Source: Salminus brasiliensis
Lineage: Eukaryota > Chordata > Actinopteri > Characiformes > Bryconidae
Assembly (NCBI RefSeq): GCF_030463535.1
Contig: NC_132894.1
Location: 30,079,125-30,143,124 of the forward strand
Direction of reading: 5' to 3'
DNA length: 64,000 nt
Shown: in pieces, positions 41,179 through 51,436 of the stretch
How the letters are laid out: each line of letters opens with the position of its first letter
Position numbering within the stretch: position 1 is the first letter of the stretch
Made by a program: the position numbers and the translations under genes
The notes under the pieces: generated by a model
Seen by the model: the letters and a program-made list of their open reading frames with translations, nothing else
Databases searched by the model: none
Told to the model about the DNA's origin: nothing

Positions 41179-41241
<63 letters not shown>

Positions 41242-41345
41242 TATATACATATGCTATAGAAACCCAATCACAGCACATTCACCCACTATAAACCAGCTAT
41301 TTCACATCAGTAGACCAACAACAACAGATATCAGTCCAGAGTGTG
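40815..41345. repeat. unnamed dispersed repeat, copy 2
   Basis: Same family and orientation as 25190-25560. It is longer because of extra internal sequence and a compound microsatellite at 41182-41246 inside it. Confidence 0.7.
41182..41246. repeat. compound CA / CATA / TA microsatellite
   Basis: About 15 CA units, then about 5 CATA units, then about 7 TA units. Confidence 0.9.
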
Positions 41346-42249
41346 TAGCACTCAGACCAGGGGGCAAAATAACTGGATCGGGACTCTTGACTCTTGTTTG
41401 CATACTGCAACAACAGTGAAAATCTTTTTGGGTCGATATAGAACAATTTTAAAGGACAAGACAGAACCATCTACATAACTCACTGAATCATTCATTCAGT
41501 TACAAGTTAAGCACAGTCAAAAGAACCTATTTTTTGGTGGGAAAAGAAGAGGGTAACAGCCTGTAACACATTTCAGAGCAGCAGAGCTCTTACATACTTT
41601 GGATTACATAAACATGCATTTCGGAGATTAAAATCACGTCACTAACAACGCAGGCAGTTATTGCGAACCTGGATATCTAATGTCCATTAGATGTTCGGTT
41701 GGACACAGAAGCGTAGCATATTTGAAACACTCTGTAAGAGTATTAATCACAGTCTGGCTAGCTATATGACCCATGCATCCAAGCCCGCAGCTGTCCATTC
41801 ATCTCCTCCAATGATGAACCACAACCCCCCCTCCCTCCCCCCTTCAGCTACATACGCTGACTACAGTTTCACAGATGATTCTTGTGGTGATTTACAGAAT
41901 TAGATCATCTTCAAGTCTGGTGACTGTACGGCACTACGGCTACAGTAGAGTGTAACGTCTCAGTGGTTAAGCCATCATGGTCTAGTTATAGGCCTTCTTT
42001 TCACAACTGATTTCTGCCGAGCTCCAACCTGCACAGTAACCAGTAGTAAAAGTGGAGTAAAAGCATTCCAGACATCAGCTAATTGTTTTAGGCCCTAAAG
42101 AGAGCCATCTCAAACCGTACAGACCCTCCAAAGAGCTTCAACATTTTCAGTTCAGATGGAAGCATTTAAACCTGAAATCAAAACTGACCTTCATTTTAAC
42201 CTCGTTAGTTCATGCCCCCGCATGAACCAGGGGTATGATTCATTATACA

Positions 42250-42950
42250 CCCTTAAAAGGGGGCATTTTAAGGGTTCTTCACTAAAGGCAATGGTTTCAT
42301 ATATATGCTTCAATGAATGCTTCTTTGTTGGCTGAATGGTTCTTCTCTGTAATGCAAAATGTCTTGTGCAATATGACCCTTTAAAGACGGTTCCACACAG
42401 CACCACTGTTTCTGGGGCAGTGGTGGCTCAGCGGTTAGAGCGCCGGGATATCGATAACAGGGTTGTGGGTTCGATTCCCGGGCTCGGCAAGCTGCCACTG
42501 TTGGGCCCTTGAGCAAGGCCCTTTACCCTCTCTGCTCCCCGGGCGCTGGAGTTGGCTGCCCACCGCTCTGGGTGTGTGTGTGTACTCACTGCCCCTAACA
42601 CGTGTGTGTGTGTGAGTGTGTATTCACTACCAGATGGGTTAAATGCGGAGGACACATTTCGCTGTACAGTCCACACTGTACAGTGACGAATACGTGCACC
42701 TTTATCCTTTATCCTTTATGTTACACTCTAAGCAAAATGGGTTCTACACAGGACTGCAAAAAAATACAAAAATATTTGACAGGTTTAATGACAGGCTCTT
42801 TTCCTCATATCTGAACATAGTAAAAAAAGCATGTAGCATTAAAACATTTTGGTTTTTTTTGGAGTTGTCATGGTTCTATAAAGAACCACGACCTTGCCAA
42901 AAGGGATCCCCAAAGAACCGTCATTAAGGACCCTTTTTCACTCAATGTTA
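42250..42950. repeat. AAAGGTTCT-type dispersed repeat, copy 2, split by a SINE
   Basis: The left part (42250-42415) matches 40570-40730, and the right part (about 42721-42950) continues the same kind of sequence (GGGTTCTACACAGG, then AAAGAACC phrases). The family 1 SINE lies between them. Confidence 0.6.
42414..42722 (+). repeat. tRNA-derived SINE, family 1 (best copy)
   Basis: Both internal RNA polymerase III promoter boxes are intact: A box TGGCTCAGCGG at 42424-42434 and B box GGTTCGATTCC at 42468-42478. The tail ends in CCTTTAT repeats. It is the least diverged of the three family 1 copies and probably the youngest. Confidence 0.9.
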
Positions 42951-43229
42951 CATCATTGTAAAGACAAGTCTTGGTTTCCTGTAATGTTTCATTATTACCT
43001 CACTGACTTCTGTCAGCCTCTAAAACCTCTTGATTTCTGATGATGTCACTGAGCACCAGCGGATGGGGCAAAACAATATTAACCAAAATAAAAAATGATT
43101 AATAATAATAATAAAAAAAAAACAGCCCCTCACCGAGACAAAACACTTAGCTAAGCTAGCTCCTCACTTAGATACCCCTCTTTCCCTGGGAAATACACCA
43201 CAGTGCTTCATGTCTAACTAACATTGGCT

Positions 43230-43650
43230 TTGTTCACATAACCAGGCTGAAGATACAAATCAGATACGTATCCGATCTAGGAGCACAGATCAGATATTTA
43301 TCCAGGACTGTGTGGACATGTCAAATTCAATCTTTTCAAATCAGGATGGAGTCACTTTCATATGTGGTCCTAGATCGGATACGTATCTCAAGGTGAACAG
43401 TCAGATCGGCTTTCATGAGTCTTTTTGCCTGTACGCATGCGCTTAGTGCTGTCGTCATCAGCCAGCACCCACAGCGCAGAAAAACAACAAGAATGGAGGA
43501 GAAGGGGACGATTTTTTGCTGCTGGAGTGTGTGCAGTGTGTGCACATGTGACGTTTCAAGAACAGTTCATTCAGTTTGTTCATTTACATGGCCAAATCCT
43601 TAACTCCCAGCTGAGGACTGATTCTTGAGACCTGTAATGTGAACGCAGCC
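43230..43650. mobile_element. inverted-repeat DNA element
   Basis: The outer ends are similar in inverse (TTGTTCACATAACCAGG against GCGTTCACATTACAGG reversed). Inner arms of 25 bp at 43262-43286 and 43364-43388 match at 24 positions (begin AGATACGTATCCGATCTAGG). Non-coding and unclassified; the ends recall the insert at 20974-21199. Confidence 0.6.
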
Positions 43651-44091
43651 ACTGAGACGATCTGATGGTTCAACTTCTGTGAACTGTGGGACAGACTAAC
43701 TGTGGGACAGATCGCTGGGGGCCGTATGCTCAGATCATGAGTCTAAATTACATCATGAGGCCGATCACAGCGACATGTGAAAGCACACGAGACCCAATAC
43801 GGTAACCTCAAGGCATAAGTCCTGTGTGTGTGTGTATATGTGTGTGTGTGAGAGAGACACTTCTGCGAGACAGACTGTCCCAAGCCTGACGGCCCTCCAG
43901 GCGCTCATCCTGCTGAGAGCTTCCTCTCCAGGCATTCAGATGAGGCAGCAACATTTATTTCTGGTCGGCATAAATATTTAACGGTTATATCAAACTTGCA
44001 AAGTGACTCTGCTCCCACTAACAGCCTGCGCGGCGGCCCGTTTTCTGAACTTGTGGTTTAGAGACCCCTTTTTTCTTCATTTTCATTTTTC

Positions 44092-44114
44092 TTTCTTTTT
44101 TTTTTTTTTTTTTT
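44092..44114. repeat. poly(T) tract
   Basis: An almost uninterrupted run of about 20 T, followed by ACAG. It looks like a splice acceptor but there is no exon downstream. Confidence 0.8.
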
Positions 44115-44413
44115 ACAGTATTTCACACATTAAACTCCTCAGGGTTTTGCTTTTGTCCCCCCATTGAAACTTTTTGAATGGTTACTGTTCATACTTAGAG
44201 GTGCTTCTGATGGTAATGGTTGTCCAAGTTTCGGTCCGTCACAATCGCCTCACTGCTGTAGAGCACAGCCTAGTCAATCTGAGGAGCAACTGAGGAGTTT
44301 GACTAATGGGTCATGCTATCCACAAAGTGACAAGGTCCACAATCTGTTATATTCCTGTGTTAAATTTCACTAGCAATAAATAAAGCAACAGCTCAAATAG
44401 CTTAGCTTACAGT

Positions 44414-44415
<2 letters not shown>

Positions 44416-44467
<52 letters not shown>
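44416..44467. repeat. CA microsatellite
   Basis: About 26 CA units followed by five CAA units. Confidence 0.9.
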
Positions 44468-44468
<1 letters not shown>

Positions 44469-45677
44469 CAACAACAACAACAAAAACAATAGCTCTGGTC
44501 CTGGCAGTTGGGGTCAAAAGGTCAGTCACTGTTTTAAAAGTGGAAAGTCTGCCAACACTGTTATTAACCATATCATGATGCATGGGGGGGGGGCATTTTA
44601 TTTGGGGTGGGGGTCATCTCTGAGGCGTCAGATGTCCATAAGTCCAGCTGTCAGGCTGATGTCAGCTCAGGCCTTCCATGCCACCCCAACAGCTGAAGCA
44701 GACCCTTAACATTCTTGCGGCGGACACACACGAATCACCTGCGCTGATCTGCTACAGAAGAACGACACCGGGGGCGGGGTGGGGTGGGGTGGTGGTGGTG
44801 TTTCGCATAACTTCAGCACCGGACCACCAGCTTCTACTATAAACGTCCCAGGAGTTTAACATGGGACAGTCTTCATTTCGGCCCAGGAACCCTCATTGGG
44901 TGAGTCTAAAAGACACTGGGGTCCACTCTTCCGAGGTGAAGCCACACACTGCCCTAGCCAGCAAGGGCCGGGACGGCCTACGTCGTGTGTGTGTGTGTGC
45001 TGCTGTGAAACAAGCAAAGAAGCCATGCATGTGTTCCTGTCAAGCAAGATGTGCGCCAAATAAGGTCAAACCCTGACCCCGAACCCTCGCTCCTGCAAAG
45101 CAGGTGCATTTGTTTTCGGACTTAACGCCCAACACCCCTGAACAACAACTTACTGATACACCCCTCTGCAACCCATCTCCGGCCTGTGGAGGAGAAGTGG
45201 ACTGAATGACTAGGCAGATTTGGCAGCACTGCCCTGAAATGAGAGGAGGTGCCCCCCTTGAGGTGCAAGGGGTAAAAAAAAAAAAAAAAAGGGGGGGAGC
45301 CAGATTAGCTCTTCTAAATAATGCATCATCATCATCATCATCACTGCCCTGGACATCTGTCACCAACTCACCAACACACCATTAAGGCCAACTCACCACA
45401 TGATGAGGGGGTCAGTAAGTTGCTGAAGGCGCTCCTTCGACATTTGTCCCAATGTGTCCCAGCAGGTCCACCCTACACTCACCCCTGCTAGCTGGGCTGT
45501 CTGCGGGCCACATGCAAGCAGCACATATACTGAGCGTCTCACAGCACTGAGGGGATGAATGGGCTCCCTGAAAGGCGCCCAAACAAGCAAACACGCTCAA
45601 CTACTGAGACCCCAAACGATGAAGTTCAGCATGCCCCCCCCCTCCCTGTAAACACCCCCTAAACCAGGACTACTCAC

Positions 45678-45900
45678 CTCCTCGAGCTGAGAGCAGAGCC
45701 CACTCTCACAGCGGGCTGGTTTCACGGTTAGTTTGCAGCCTGCGCACAAGCCGAGCTCGCGCACTCCGTCAACGGTGGGTTAAATATTCCAGCGGACGAG
45801 ACCCCCCCCTCAAACTGTCCCTCGCACGAACTTCCTCACGGCTACAGGCTCACGACACCGAGCCATGTCGACTCACACACTCCACCATAGCGAGCTTCCT
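45678..45900 (-). other. myo9a: probable non-coding first exon of myo9a
   Basis: Within the CpG-rich region, the minus strand has a near-consensus donor (GAGGAG|GTGAGTAG) whose exon side ends at 45678. Since the coding exon 26 kb downstream has an acceptor ahead of its ATG, an upstream non-coding exon is needed, and this is the best candidate. The 5' boundary is arbitrary because no transcription start can be read from the sequence. Confidence 0.45.
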
Positions 45901-46330
45901 CTCTCCCTCTCTCTGCCTCTGCCTCTCCACTAATCACTGCTGCTTCTCATTTCGCCGTGCTCGCGCGCTGCCTGCGCGTGCTCGCCACAGTCTCTCCCAC
46001 AGGCCGGAGCCCCGCACAGCAGGGGCGGGGCTAAGCGCGGGGATGGACGCCGCGGATTGGTCGCGGTCTTGCTGGCTGGCGAATCAGCGGCACGGTCGTT
46101 CAGGGGTGTGGACGTGAAAGGAGAGACTGGCGCGTCCCAATACGAGCGCTCGTGCCCTAGATAGAACGCTTTGCTTAGTGAGTGCGAGCCTGGCCGTGCC
46201 ACTAAGTGAGCGGGCTAGGTCACGCGTATTGGGACGCGCCCGCCCGCCGGCCGGCCGCACTTGCTGGTGGTTTAACGGTGCCGAGGGGCTTGTTTTGTAT
46301 GGCAGCTGTTTGCCGCTGCGTGCCGTTATG
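45680..46330. promoter_or_regulatory. CpG-rich bidirectional promoter between myo9a and senp8
   Basis: This is the only non-coding stretch in the window with dense CpG. It lies between the donor of the likely myo9a first exon (minus) and senp8 (plus). It has a GC box (GGGGCGGGG, 46022-46030) and an inverted CCAAT box (ATTGG, 46056-46060), with no convincing TATA box, as in housekeeping promoters. Human MYO9A and SENP8 are also divergent neighbours. The palindromic element at 46129-46240 lies inside it. Confidence 0.7.
46129..46240. mobile_element. palindromic MITE-like element in the shared promoter
   Basis: Perfect 16-bp inverted arms lie at 46129-46144 (GGCGCGTCCCAATACG) and 46225-46240. 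Inside them the complementarity continues imperfectly (CGTGCCCTAG against CTAGGTCACG, and CTTAGTG against CACTAAG). The whole 112 bp can fold into one hairpin. Fold-back elements starting with a GCGTCCCAATACG-like end are common in fish genomes. No flanking target duplication was proven. Confidence 0.5.
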
Positions 46331-46360
46331 ACACGTCGGTTTAGTGAACGTTTCGCATGT

Positions 46361-47306
46361 GAGGTAAAAACAGCCTGTCAGTCATTTGTCGCTGTTTGTG
46401 TTGGGATTGTTTATGGAAGCGTTGCTAGCTAGCTAGCTAGCCAAACGCTCACTTCGCCGATAAGAGGGAGCCTCGCTAGCTAGTGCTTGTGTTAGCCTGC
46501 TAGCTAACTAGCGCATTGCAGCAAACGCAGCTGGCCACGAAGGCTGAAGTTACTGCGGCTGTTTATAATAACTGACTAGCTACGTTTTGTGGTTTATGTA
46601 GGTGTTGTTTTGGCAGCTCGTCTCCGGGAAGAGTCTGAATATTGTAGCTAGCTAGGCAGCATTTAAAACTAGGCTGTTTGACTGAATGCAGTGGGGACGT
46701 TAGCTAGTGCTAGCTGGCTAGCTGGCTAATAGTGGGCAGTCTGGAGTCAGTCTATGTAAATATGGAGTTTAGCTACATAGCTTAGAAAACACGTGTTGGG
46801 TTACATTTAGGACCACGTGGATAAGATAGCATATAGAGAGATACCTTAGGGGATCTGTACTCTTTAAATGAAGTATCAGTATAGAAAAATGATATTTAGG
46901 GATTTATTATACTCGTCCACTCAGTTTACCAGTTTATTCATCAAGCTTAGCTAAATAATTCCCTACATTTAAATGTTTTAGGTGTCCAAATATTTGTCTA
47001 CCATGATACTTTAGGCACCCCTTAAAGTGTCAGCTATATAAACTAGTGACCCGTGTTATTTCCAGCCCATAGATCCTCAATAGTAGCATTTGAGATCAGT
47101 TTGAGATGCTCACAGCACAGCAGAACTAAACCTGGAGCATCTTGAGGCGATCTGAGGACTGGAGGACTTATTTAAAGATATGCACAGATGCTAATATGCC
47201 TGATATTAATGTGATATCATCATGCATCGCTGTTCGCTTGCATGCTGTAACGTTCTCTGGCAGGTCAGTATTGCCATAATGGTTACCCTTTTATTTGCCC
47301 TTGTAG
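46361..47306 (+). other. senp8: likely first intron of senp8, with GCTAGC-rich DNA
   Basis: A weak donor (GAG|GTAAAA, GT at 46364) and a good acceptor (TTGCCCTTGTAG, ending 47306) suggest an intron between a non-coding exon in the CpG island and the coding exon. The donor is the uncertain part. The interval has many GCTAGC/CTAGCTAG palindromes between 46423 and 46745, then ordinary AT-richer sequence. No other gene was seen in it. Confidence 0.35.
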
Positions 47307-47342
47307 TAACCCGCTGCCTGTGTGACCGAACCTGCCTTGGAG
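47307..47342 (+). other. senp8: senp8 5' untranslated part of the coding exon
   Basis: This is the leader between the inferred acceptor (ttgtag, ending 47306) and the ATG at 47343. It contains no ATG. Reading frames that appear to start at 47322 begin with GTG and add seven residues absent from known SENP8 proteins. Confidence 0.55.
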
Positions 47343-47975
47343 ATGGACCCAGTGGTGCTGAGCTATCAGGACAGCCTGCTTCGGCGCTCCGACGTGTCCC
47401 TCTTGGATGGCCCTCACTGGCTCAACGACCAGGTCATCGGTTTCGCCTTTGAGTATTTCGCCACAGAACGCTTCAAGAGCCTGGGCGACAAGGTCTGTTT
47501 CATCAGCCCCGAGGTCACCCAGTTCATCAAGTGCGCGTCCTGCCAAGAGGAGCTCGCCCTGTTCCTCGAGCCGCTGAGGCTGCCGTCCCGTCGCTGGGTC
47601 TTTTTGGCTGTCAACGACAACTCCAACCAGACGGCCGGCGGCTCCCACTGGAGCCTGCTTCTCTACCAGCGAGACACGGGCCGCTTCTCCCACTACGACT
47701 CTCAGAGCGGAGGCAACTCCCTGCACGCCCGCCGCATCGCCGCCAAGCTCGAGACTTTTTTGGCCACCAAAGCACCCTTTGTGGAGGAGCCATGTCCGTC
47801 GCAGCAGAACAGCTATGACTGCGGCATGTACGTCATCTGCAACGCAGAAGCTCTGTGCGAGAGCGTGCGAGTGGAAGGCTGCACTCGCCTGCCTGCCCAG
47901 ACTATCACACCCACTTACATCACGAGGAAGCGGACAGAATGGCACTCGCTAATTCAGAGACTCGCTAGGGACTGA
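47343..47975 (+). CDS. senp8: NEDD8-specific cysteine protease SENP8 (DEN1/NEDP1)
   Basis: A complete 210-residue protein in a single coding exon, as in other vertebrates (human has 212). SENP8 is a C48-family protease that matures the NEDD8 precursor and removes NEDD8 from cullins and other proteins in cytosol and nucleus. The N-terminus MDPVVLSYQDSLLRRSDVSLL is nearly the human sequence. The catalytic triad is visible: His102 in SHWSLL, Asp119 in HYDS and Cys160 in DCGMYV, with the oxyanion-hole Gln154 in QQNSYDC. The 3-residue shift in the Cys position relative to human reflects a short deletion before VEE. The ATG at 47343 has a good context (G at -3 and +4). The coding region is GC-rich with GC-ending codons. 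It is divergent from myo9a and convergent with gramd2a. Confidence 0.98.
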   Translation: MDPVVLSYQDSLLRRSDVSLLDGPHWLNDQVIGFAFEYFATERFKSLGDKVCFISPEVTQFIKCASCQEELALFLEPLRLPSRRWVFLAVNDNSNQTAGGSHWSLLLYQRDTGRFSHYDSQSGGNSLHARRIAAKLETFLATKAPFVEEPCPSQQNSYDCGMYVICNAEALCESVRVEGCTRLPAQTITPTYITRKRTEWHSLIQRLARD

Positions 47976-48626
47976 ATAGTTTCATACTGGTTTGAGCATC
48001 TCACGCTGCTTGACCTCATATAAAGTGGTTAGCTAGGGGTGTCAATTTCTCAGCTGACATTGATAACGATTCAAAAAGGTTGTGTCTGAAACTGATATTG
48101 AAATATTGGGTTTTGCTGATATTAGTTTAGTTAAAAACTACAAGGTTTTAAAAGTAGCTTTTCCAATTAAATTCCTTTATTCAAAAGTATCAAAGTGGGC
48201 AATCGCACTCAAACTACTCTAACGCTCTACTGCCCAACAGGAAGATACACAAAGTTTACACGCTCACCTCACACAGTGTGAGTGTGTGCTCTTTCAGGAT
48301 AGATTATTAAAGGATTGAATCAGATTCAGATTATTTTTTGCTTCCGATATCTAATCCAGCATTTTCTGCTGCTATTAACCCGTTCTCTGCTAACACTGCC
48401 TTACAGAATGATTCAGTGTATTGTGAAGCACCAGATTTGATTCAGTTTTTTTTGGTCAGAATTGGTGTGAAATACCCTGAATTGAAAAATGTGTGCAGTT
48501 CAGAATCAGTTGTGTAACTACACATTTTAGTTTGGGATGTTTACCTATCAGATATTTCTACTGCAAATATGCCAATATTTCAATGGTGGCCACCAGAAAT
48601 ACTCCAAAATGACGCAGACTAAAATA
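47976..48626 (+). other. senp8: senp8 3' untranslated region and flank
   Basis: AT-rich sequence after the TGA stop. The variant poly(A) signal ATTAAA occurs near 48169 and 48306, but no canonical AATAAA was seen before the Tc1 element starts at 48627. The true 3' end cannot be fixed. The segment starting near 48033 (AGGGGTGTCAAT) resembles the dispersed AGGGGTGT...GATAT repeats noted elsewhere in the window. Confidence 0.4.
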
Positions 48627-49540
48627 CACTATATGGACAACAGTATTGTGGTACCTACATGTTGCACCTACAGGAGCTTTAATGACCTCCTATTCTAAAT
48701 CAATAGGAATTTCCCCTTTGCAGCTCTAACAGCTGCCACCCTTCTGGGAAAGCTTTCTGCAAGAGTTTGGAGTGTGTTTGTGGGATTCTTTGCCCATTCA
48801 TCCAGAAGAGCATTTGTGAGTTCAAATGCTGATGTTAGTTGAGAGGGCCTGGCTCACAATTTCCATTCTTGTTCCTCCCAAAGGTGTTTGATGGGGTTGA
48901 AGTCAGGGCTCTATGGGGGCCAATCAAGTTCTTCCACAACAAACTCACTCAACCAATGGCTTAATGGACCTTGCTTTGTGCACTGGGGCACAGTCATGAT
49001 GGCCTTCAATGGCCTTCCCTAAACTGTTTCCACAAAGCCAAAAGCAGTTTGGATAACTAAGGGGCCTATAGGCCAACCCCAGACAAACATCCCTGTAGCA
49101 TTATCCCTCCTCAACCCAACGTCACAATGTGCTTTCCCCCACTCCATCTGATGCTTGCCATTGTGCTAGGTGATGCAAGGCTTGCATGCAGCTCCTCGGC
49201 CATGGAAACCCATGCCATGAATCTCCCCGCGTGCAGTTTTAGTGCTGATATTAATAAAAATGAGTGCTGATAATAATTAAAGAGGAGGTTTAAAACTCTG
49301 CAGAGCGTTGCTGACTTTAATGCACTATGCACTTCAGCACTTGGCGACCCCGCTCTGAAACTTCATGGCTGAGTTGCTGTGGAATCCAGTGAGCTCTTTA
49401 GAACCTGCCTTTAGAGTGTAAAGGCAGACTGCATGGCTAGATGCTTGATTTTACACACCTGTGGCAAAGGGACTTGCATGAAACACCTGAATGCAATGAT
49501 GACGTATTGGGTGTGTCCCAGTACTTTTGTCCATATAGAT
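48627..49540 (-). mobile_element. dead Tc1-like transposon, family B
   Basis: Nearly full length, with ends CACTATATGGACAACAGTAT on the left and, reversed, CTATATGGACAAAAGTACTG on the right. The body read on the minus strand is a decayed Tc1 transposase: phrases such as TTGATGGGGTTGAAGTCAGG and GGACCTTGCTTTGTGCACTG are typical of this family. Stops, frameshifts and deletions break the frame, so it encodes no functional enzyme. It lies just downstream of senp8. Confidence 0.85.
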
Positions 49541-49671
49541 ATTTGTACATTGATTTCCATTGAAATTGAAGGGTTTTCTTTCTCCTGTGAAGTTGGTAGT
49601 TGAGCTATGAGGCGTTTGAGTGACAGTAATAATATGTTTATTAAATCTAACTTAAAATGCTGATATTGGGC

Positions 49672-49900
49672 TGCAAGTGGGTCAGCGGTCTAGCGTGCAA
49701 CCACTACGACCCGGGGGTCACACATTCGAATCCCGAGCCACGGCGCTTTGCCATCAGCGTCCGGATTTGAGAGAGCACAATTGGCCGTGCTCCCTCCCCT
49801 CATCACTCTTAAGTGATGTTGGCCAGCACAGGCATCTGGTAGGTGCAGTGGAGCAAGCATGTCTGCTTCCCAGCAATGCAACGTTACCCTCCTTGATACT
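49672..49900 (+). repeat. tRNA-derived SINE, family 3 (5' part)
   Basis: A-box-like GTGGGTCAGCGGTCTAGC, B-box-like ACATTCGAATCCC, then AGCACAATTGGCCGTGCTCC and GTGATGTTGGCCAGCACAGG. The 3' part of the family is missing or diverged. Confidence 0.7.
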
Positions 49901-50923
49901 GATACCAATGTGATTACGATATAATCATACATCCCTTCTTTTTAGATTTGGAAGAAAAGAATTGGACAAATGAGCATATATGAGTATTATTATTATCATC
50001 AGTCAGTGGATTTAAATCACCACCTTCAGCTGAATGTGCATGGCATATTTTTGCACCCCTATGGGCTAATAAGCAAAGTCAGTACCTACAGTAATAAATG
50101 AATTATACCCCTGCACAACACCGGTCACTATAGGGTCGAGCACAGCATGCATTGCTAACCAGAGGATCTCATCAGAACACAAACGCAGTGCTCTTTCATT
50201 CCCAGCTGCAGAACACACACACATACACAGAGCTCTGCCACTGACCCGTTGAAGAAAAAGGAGGAACGTTGTGGTGAACCTAATCAGCAGCACAAGCACA
50301 GAGCCTGTGAATGTAAGCTAGAGGAGATTAGTAGCTGCATGGAGTTAGCCTCTGACATGCTGAGATGAATGTGACACTTGTTTACAAGACTTTTCGCTCA
50401 GGGTTATTTCCAGAAGAAAACAGAAGAAAGAATGTGGTCTGTGTTGTAGATTTACTGTTCGAAGACAATGTGCGACTGTCCCTCGTGAACACTCTGTGCT
50501 ATACATGTGAACTCAAGTGCAAGTTGCAATCCTATTTTCTTCTACTTTAAGTCCCGGGTTCTCTGCTGCCATAAGAGATGTGTTTTCGCCGTTAGCTCAC
50601 ACATCAGGAGTATAAGCTTCACGGAGAAAATGCGGATTATGTCAGCGTGCAAGTGCATTCATGTTCTGAACGGGCAAAGCACCTTCTGACCTCACAGCGA
50701 ACGCACAGCCTTTTGTATCTTCAGCTTTTCTCATGGTAACGAATGACACAAACAAGAGTTGCCTCATCAAACCTTGTCAAAATAAAGCATCTGTTGCATG
50801 GAAGCAGGAACAGGAAAGTTGGTACCATTCGTGCTGTTGTTATTGCAGGTTCTCTAACTGCAGTGGCAGAGGGTTTTCAGGGCAATATGATAGTCAAGTG
50901 AAAAAATTTGGACAAGATTGTTG

Positions 50924-50996
50924 AAGTTTGCCGGAGAACACCTAGACAAAGGCCAGGACTTCTGGAACAATGTGCTTTGGACAGATAAATCTTTAG
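50924..50996 (+). mobile_element. fragment of a Tc1-like transposase, family C
   Basis: Translates as FAGEHLDKGQDFWNNVLWTD, the segment around the second catalytic Asp in Tc1 transposases (VLWTDE). About 70 bp are recognisable. The rest of the enzyme was not found nearby. Confidence 0.7.
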
Positions 50997-51292
50997 GGTG
51001 TTTTTTGCACTAGCATTTTCAGTGTGTTTGGTCAGGTGTGAAAGCTGTATTTGAGCCCAGGAGCGGCCCAGGGAACAGATCTCAGGTCCTCCTGAAATCG
51101 GTGGTCCAGGGTTTGCTTCAGCATGGTCTGCTGCGCATGTAGGACCTATCTGCTCCTGGTGCCGTATGTTTTATCAGGGGACTTCTTCAACTTATCACCT
51201 ATGGCAAAAAAAAAACAACACCTACAAGAACAGCTCATTGTTGCATTTTAATTATTGTGATGCTATCATTTTTCCATTCCTCACCCCCTTAA

Positions 51293-51436
51293 AGTATAGG
51301 TTCCTTGAGGAATCTTTGATTTCCTGGCCGAGGCACCTCTTAAGAAACCTTTTTCTTCTAAAAACCTTTTCTTTAAGGTTCCTCCACAGTTACAAATTTA
51401 AGAGCCTCCAAAGTTCCTCAAGGATCGTGTACTTCT
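51293..51436. mobile_element. short MITE
   Basis: Inverted ends of about 20 bp: GGTTCCTTGAGGAATCTTTG on the left, and a right end that reads GATCCTTGAGGAACTTTG when reversed. About 100 bp of AAACCTTTT-rich interior. Confidence 0.6.

Larger units (their letters stand above)
19263..45677 (-). other. myo9a: myo9a first intron
   Basis: This 26.4-kb interval lies between the likely first exon and the coding exon. It has no recognisable coding exon. It holds two Tc1-like remnants, a tandem pair of SINEs, a TTGCTAGG minisatellite, a long hairpin, a tetranucleotide satellite, two copies of an unnamed dispersed repeat, and several unique GC-balanced blocks without repeats that could be regulatory. 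Confidence 0.6.

Noticed and set aside
42424..42478. A tRNA gene
   Set aside because: The A and B boxes are present, but the cloverleaf is not complete and the sequence continues into a SINE body repeated elsewhere in the window.
44092..44118. A splice acceptor (long poly(T) then ACAG)
   Set aside because: No open exon or donor follows on the plus strand, and no plus-strand gene is expected within myo9a here.
47322..47342. A seven-residue N-terminal extension of SENP8
   Set aside because: It would start with GTG; the ATG at 47343 matches the known N-terminus.
47283..47945. A 220-codon minus-strand open frame
   Set aside because: It is antisense to senp8, which has a clear family match and catalytic residues on the plus strand.
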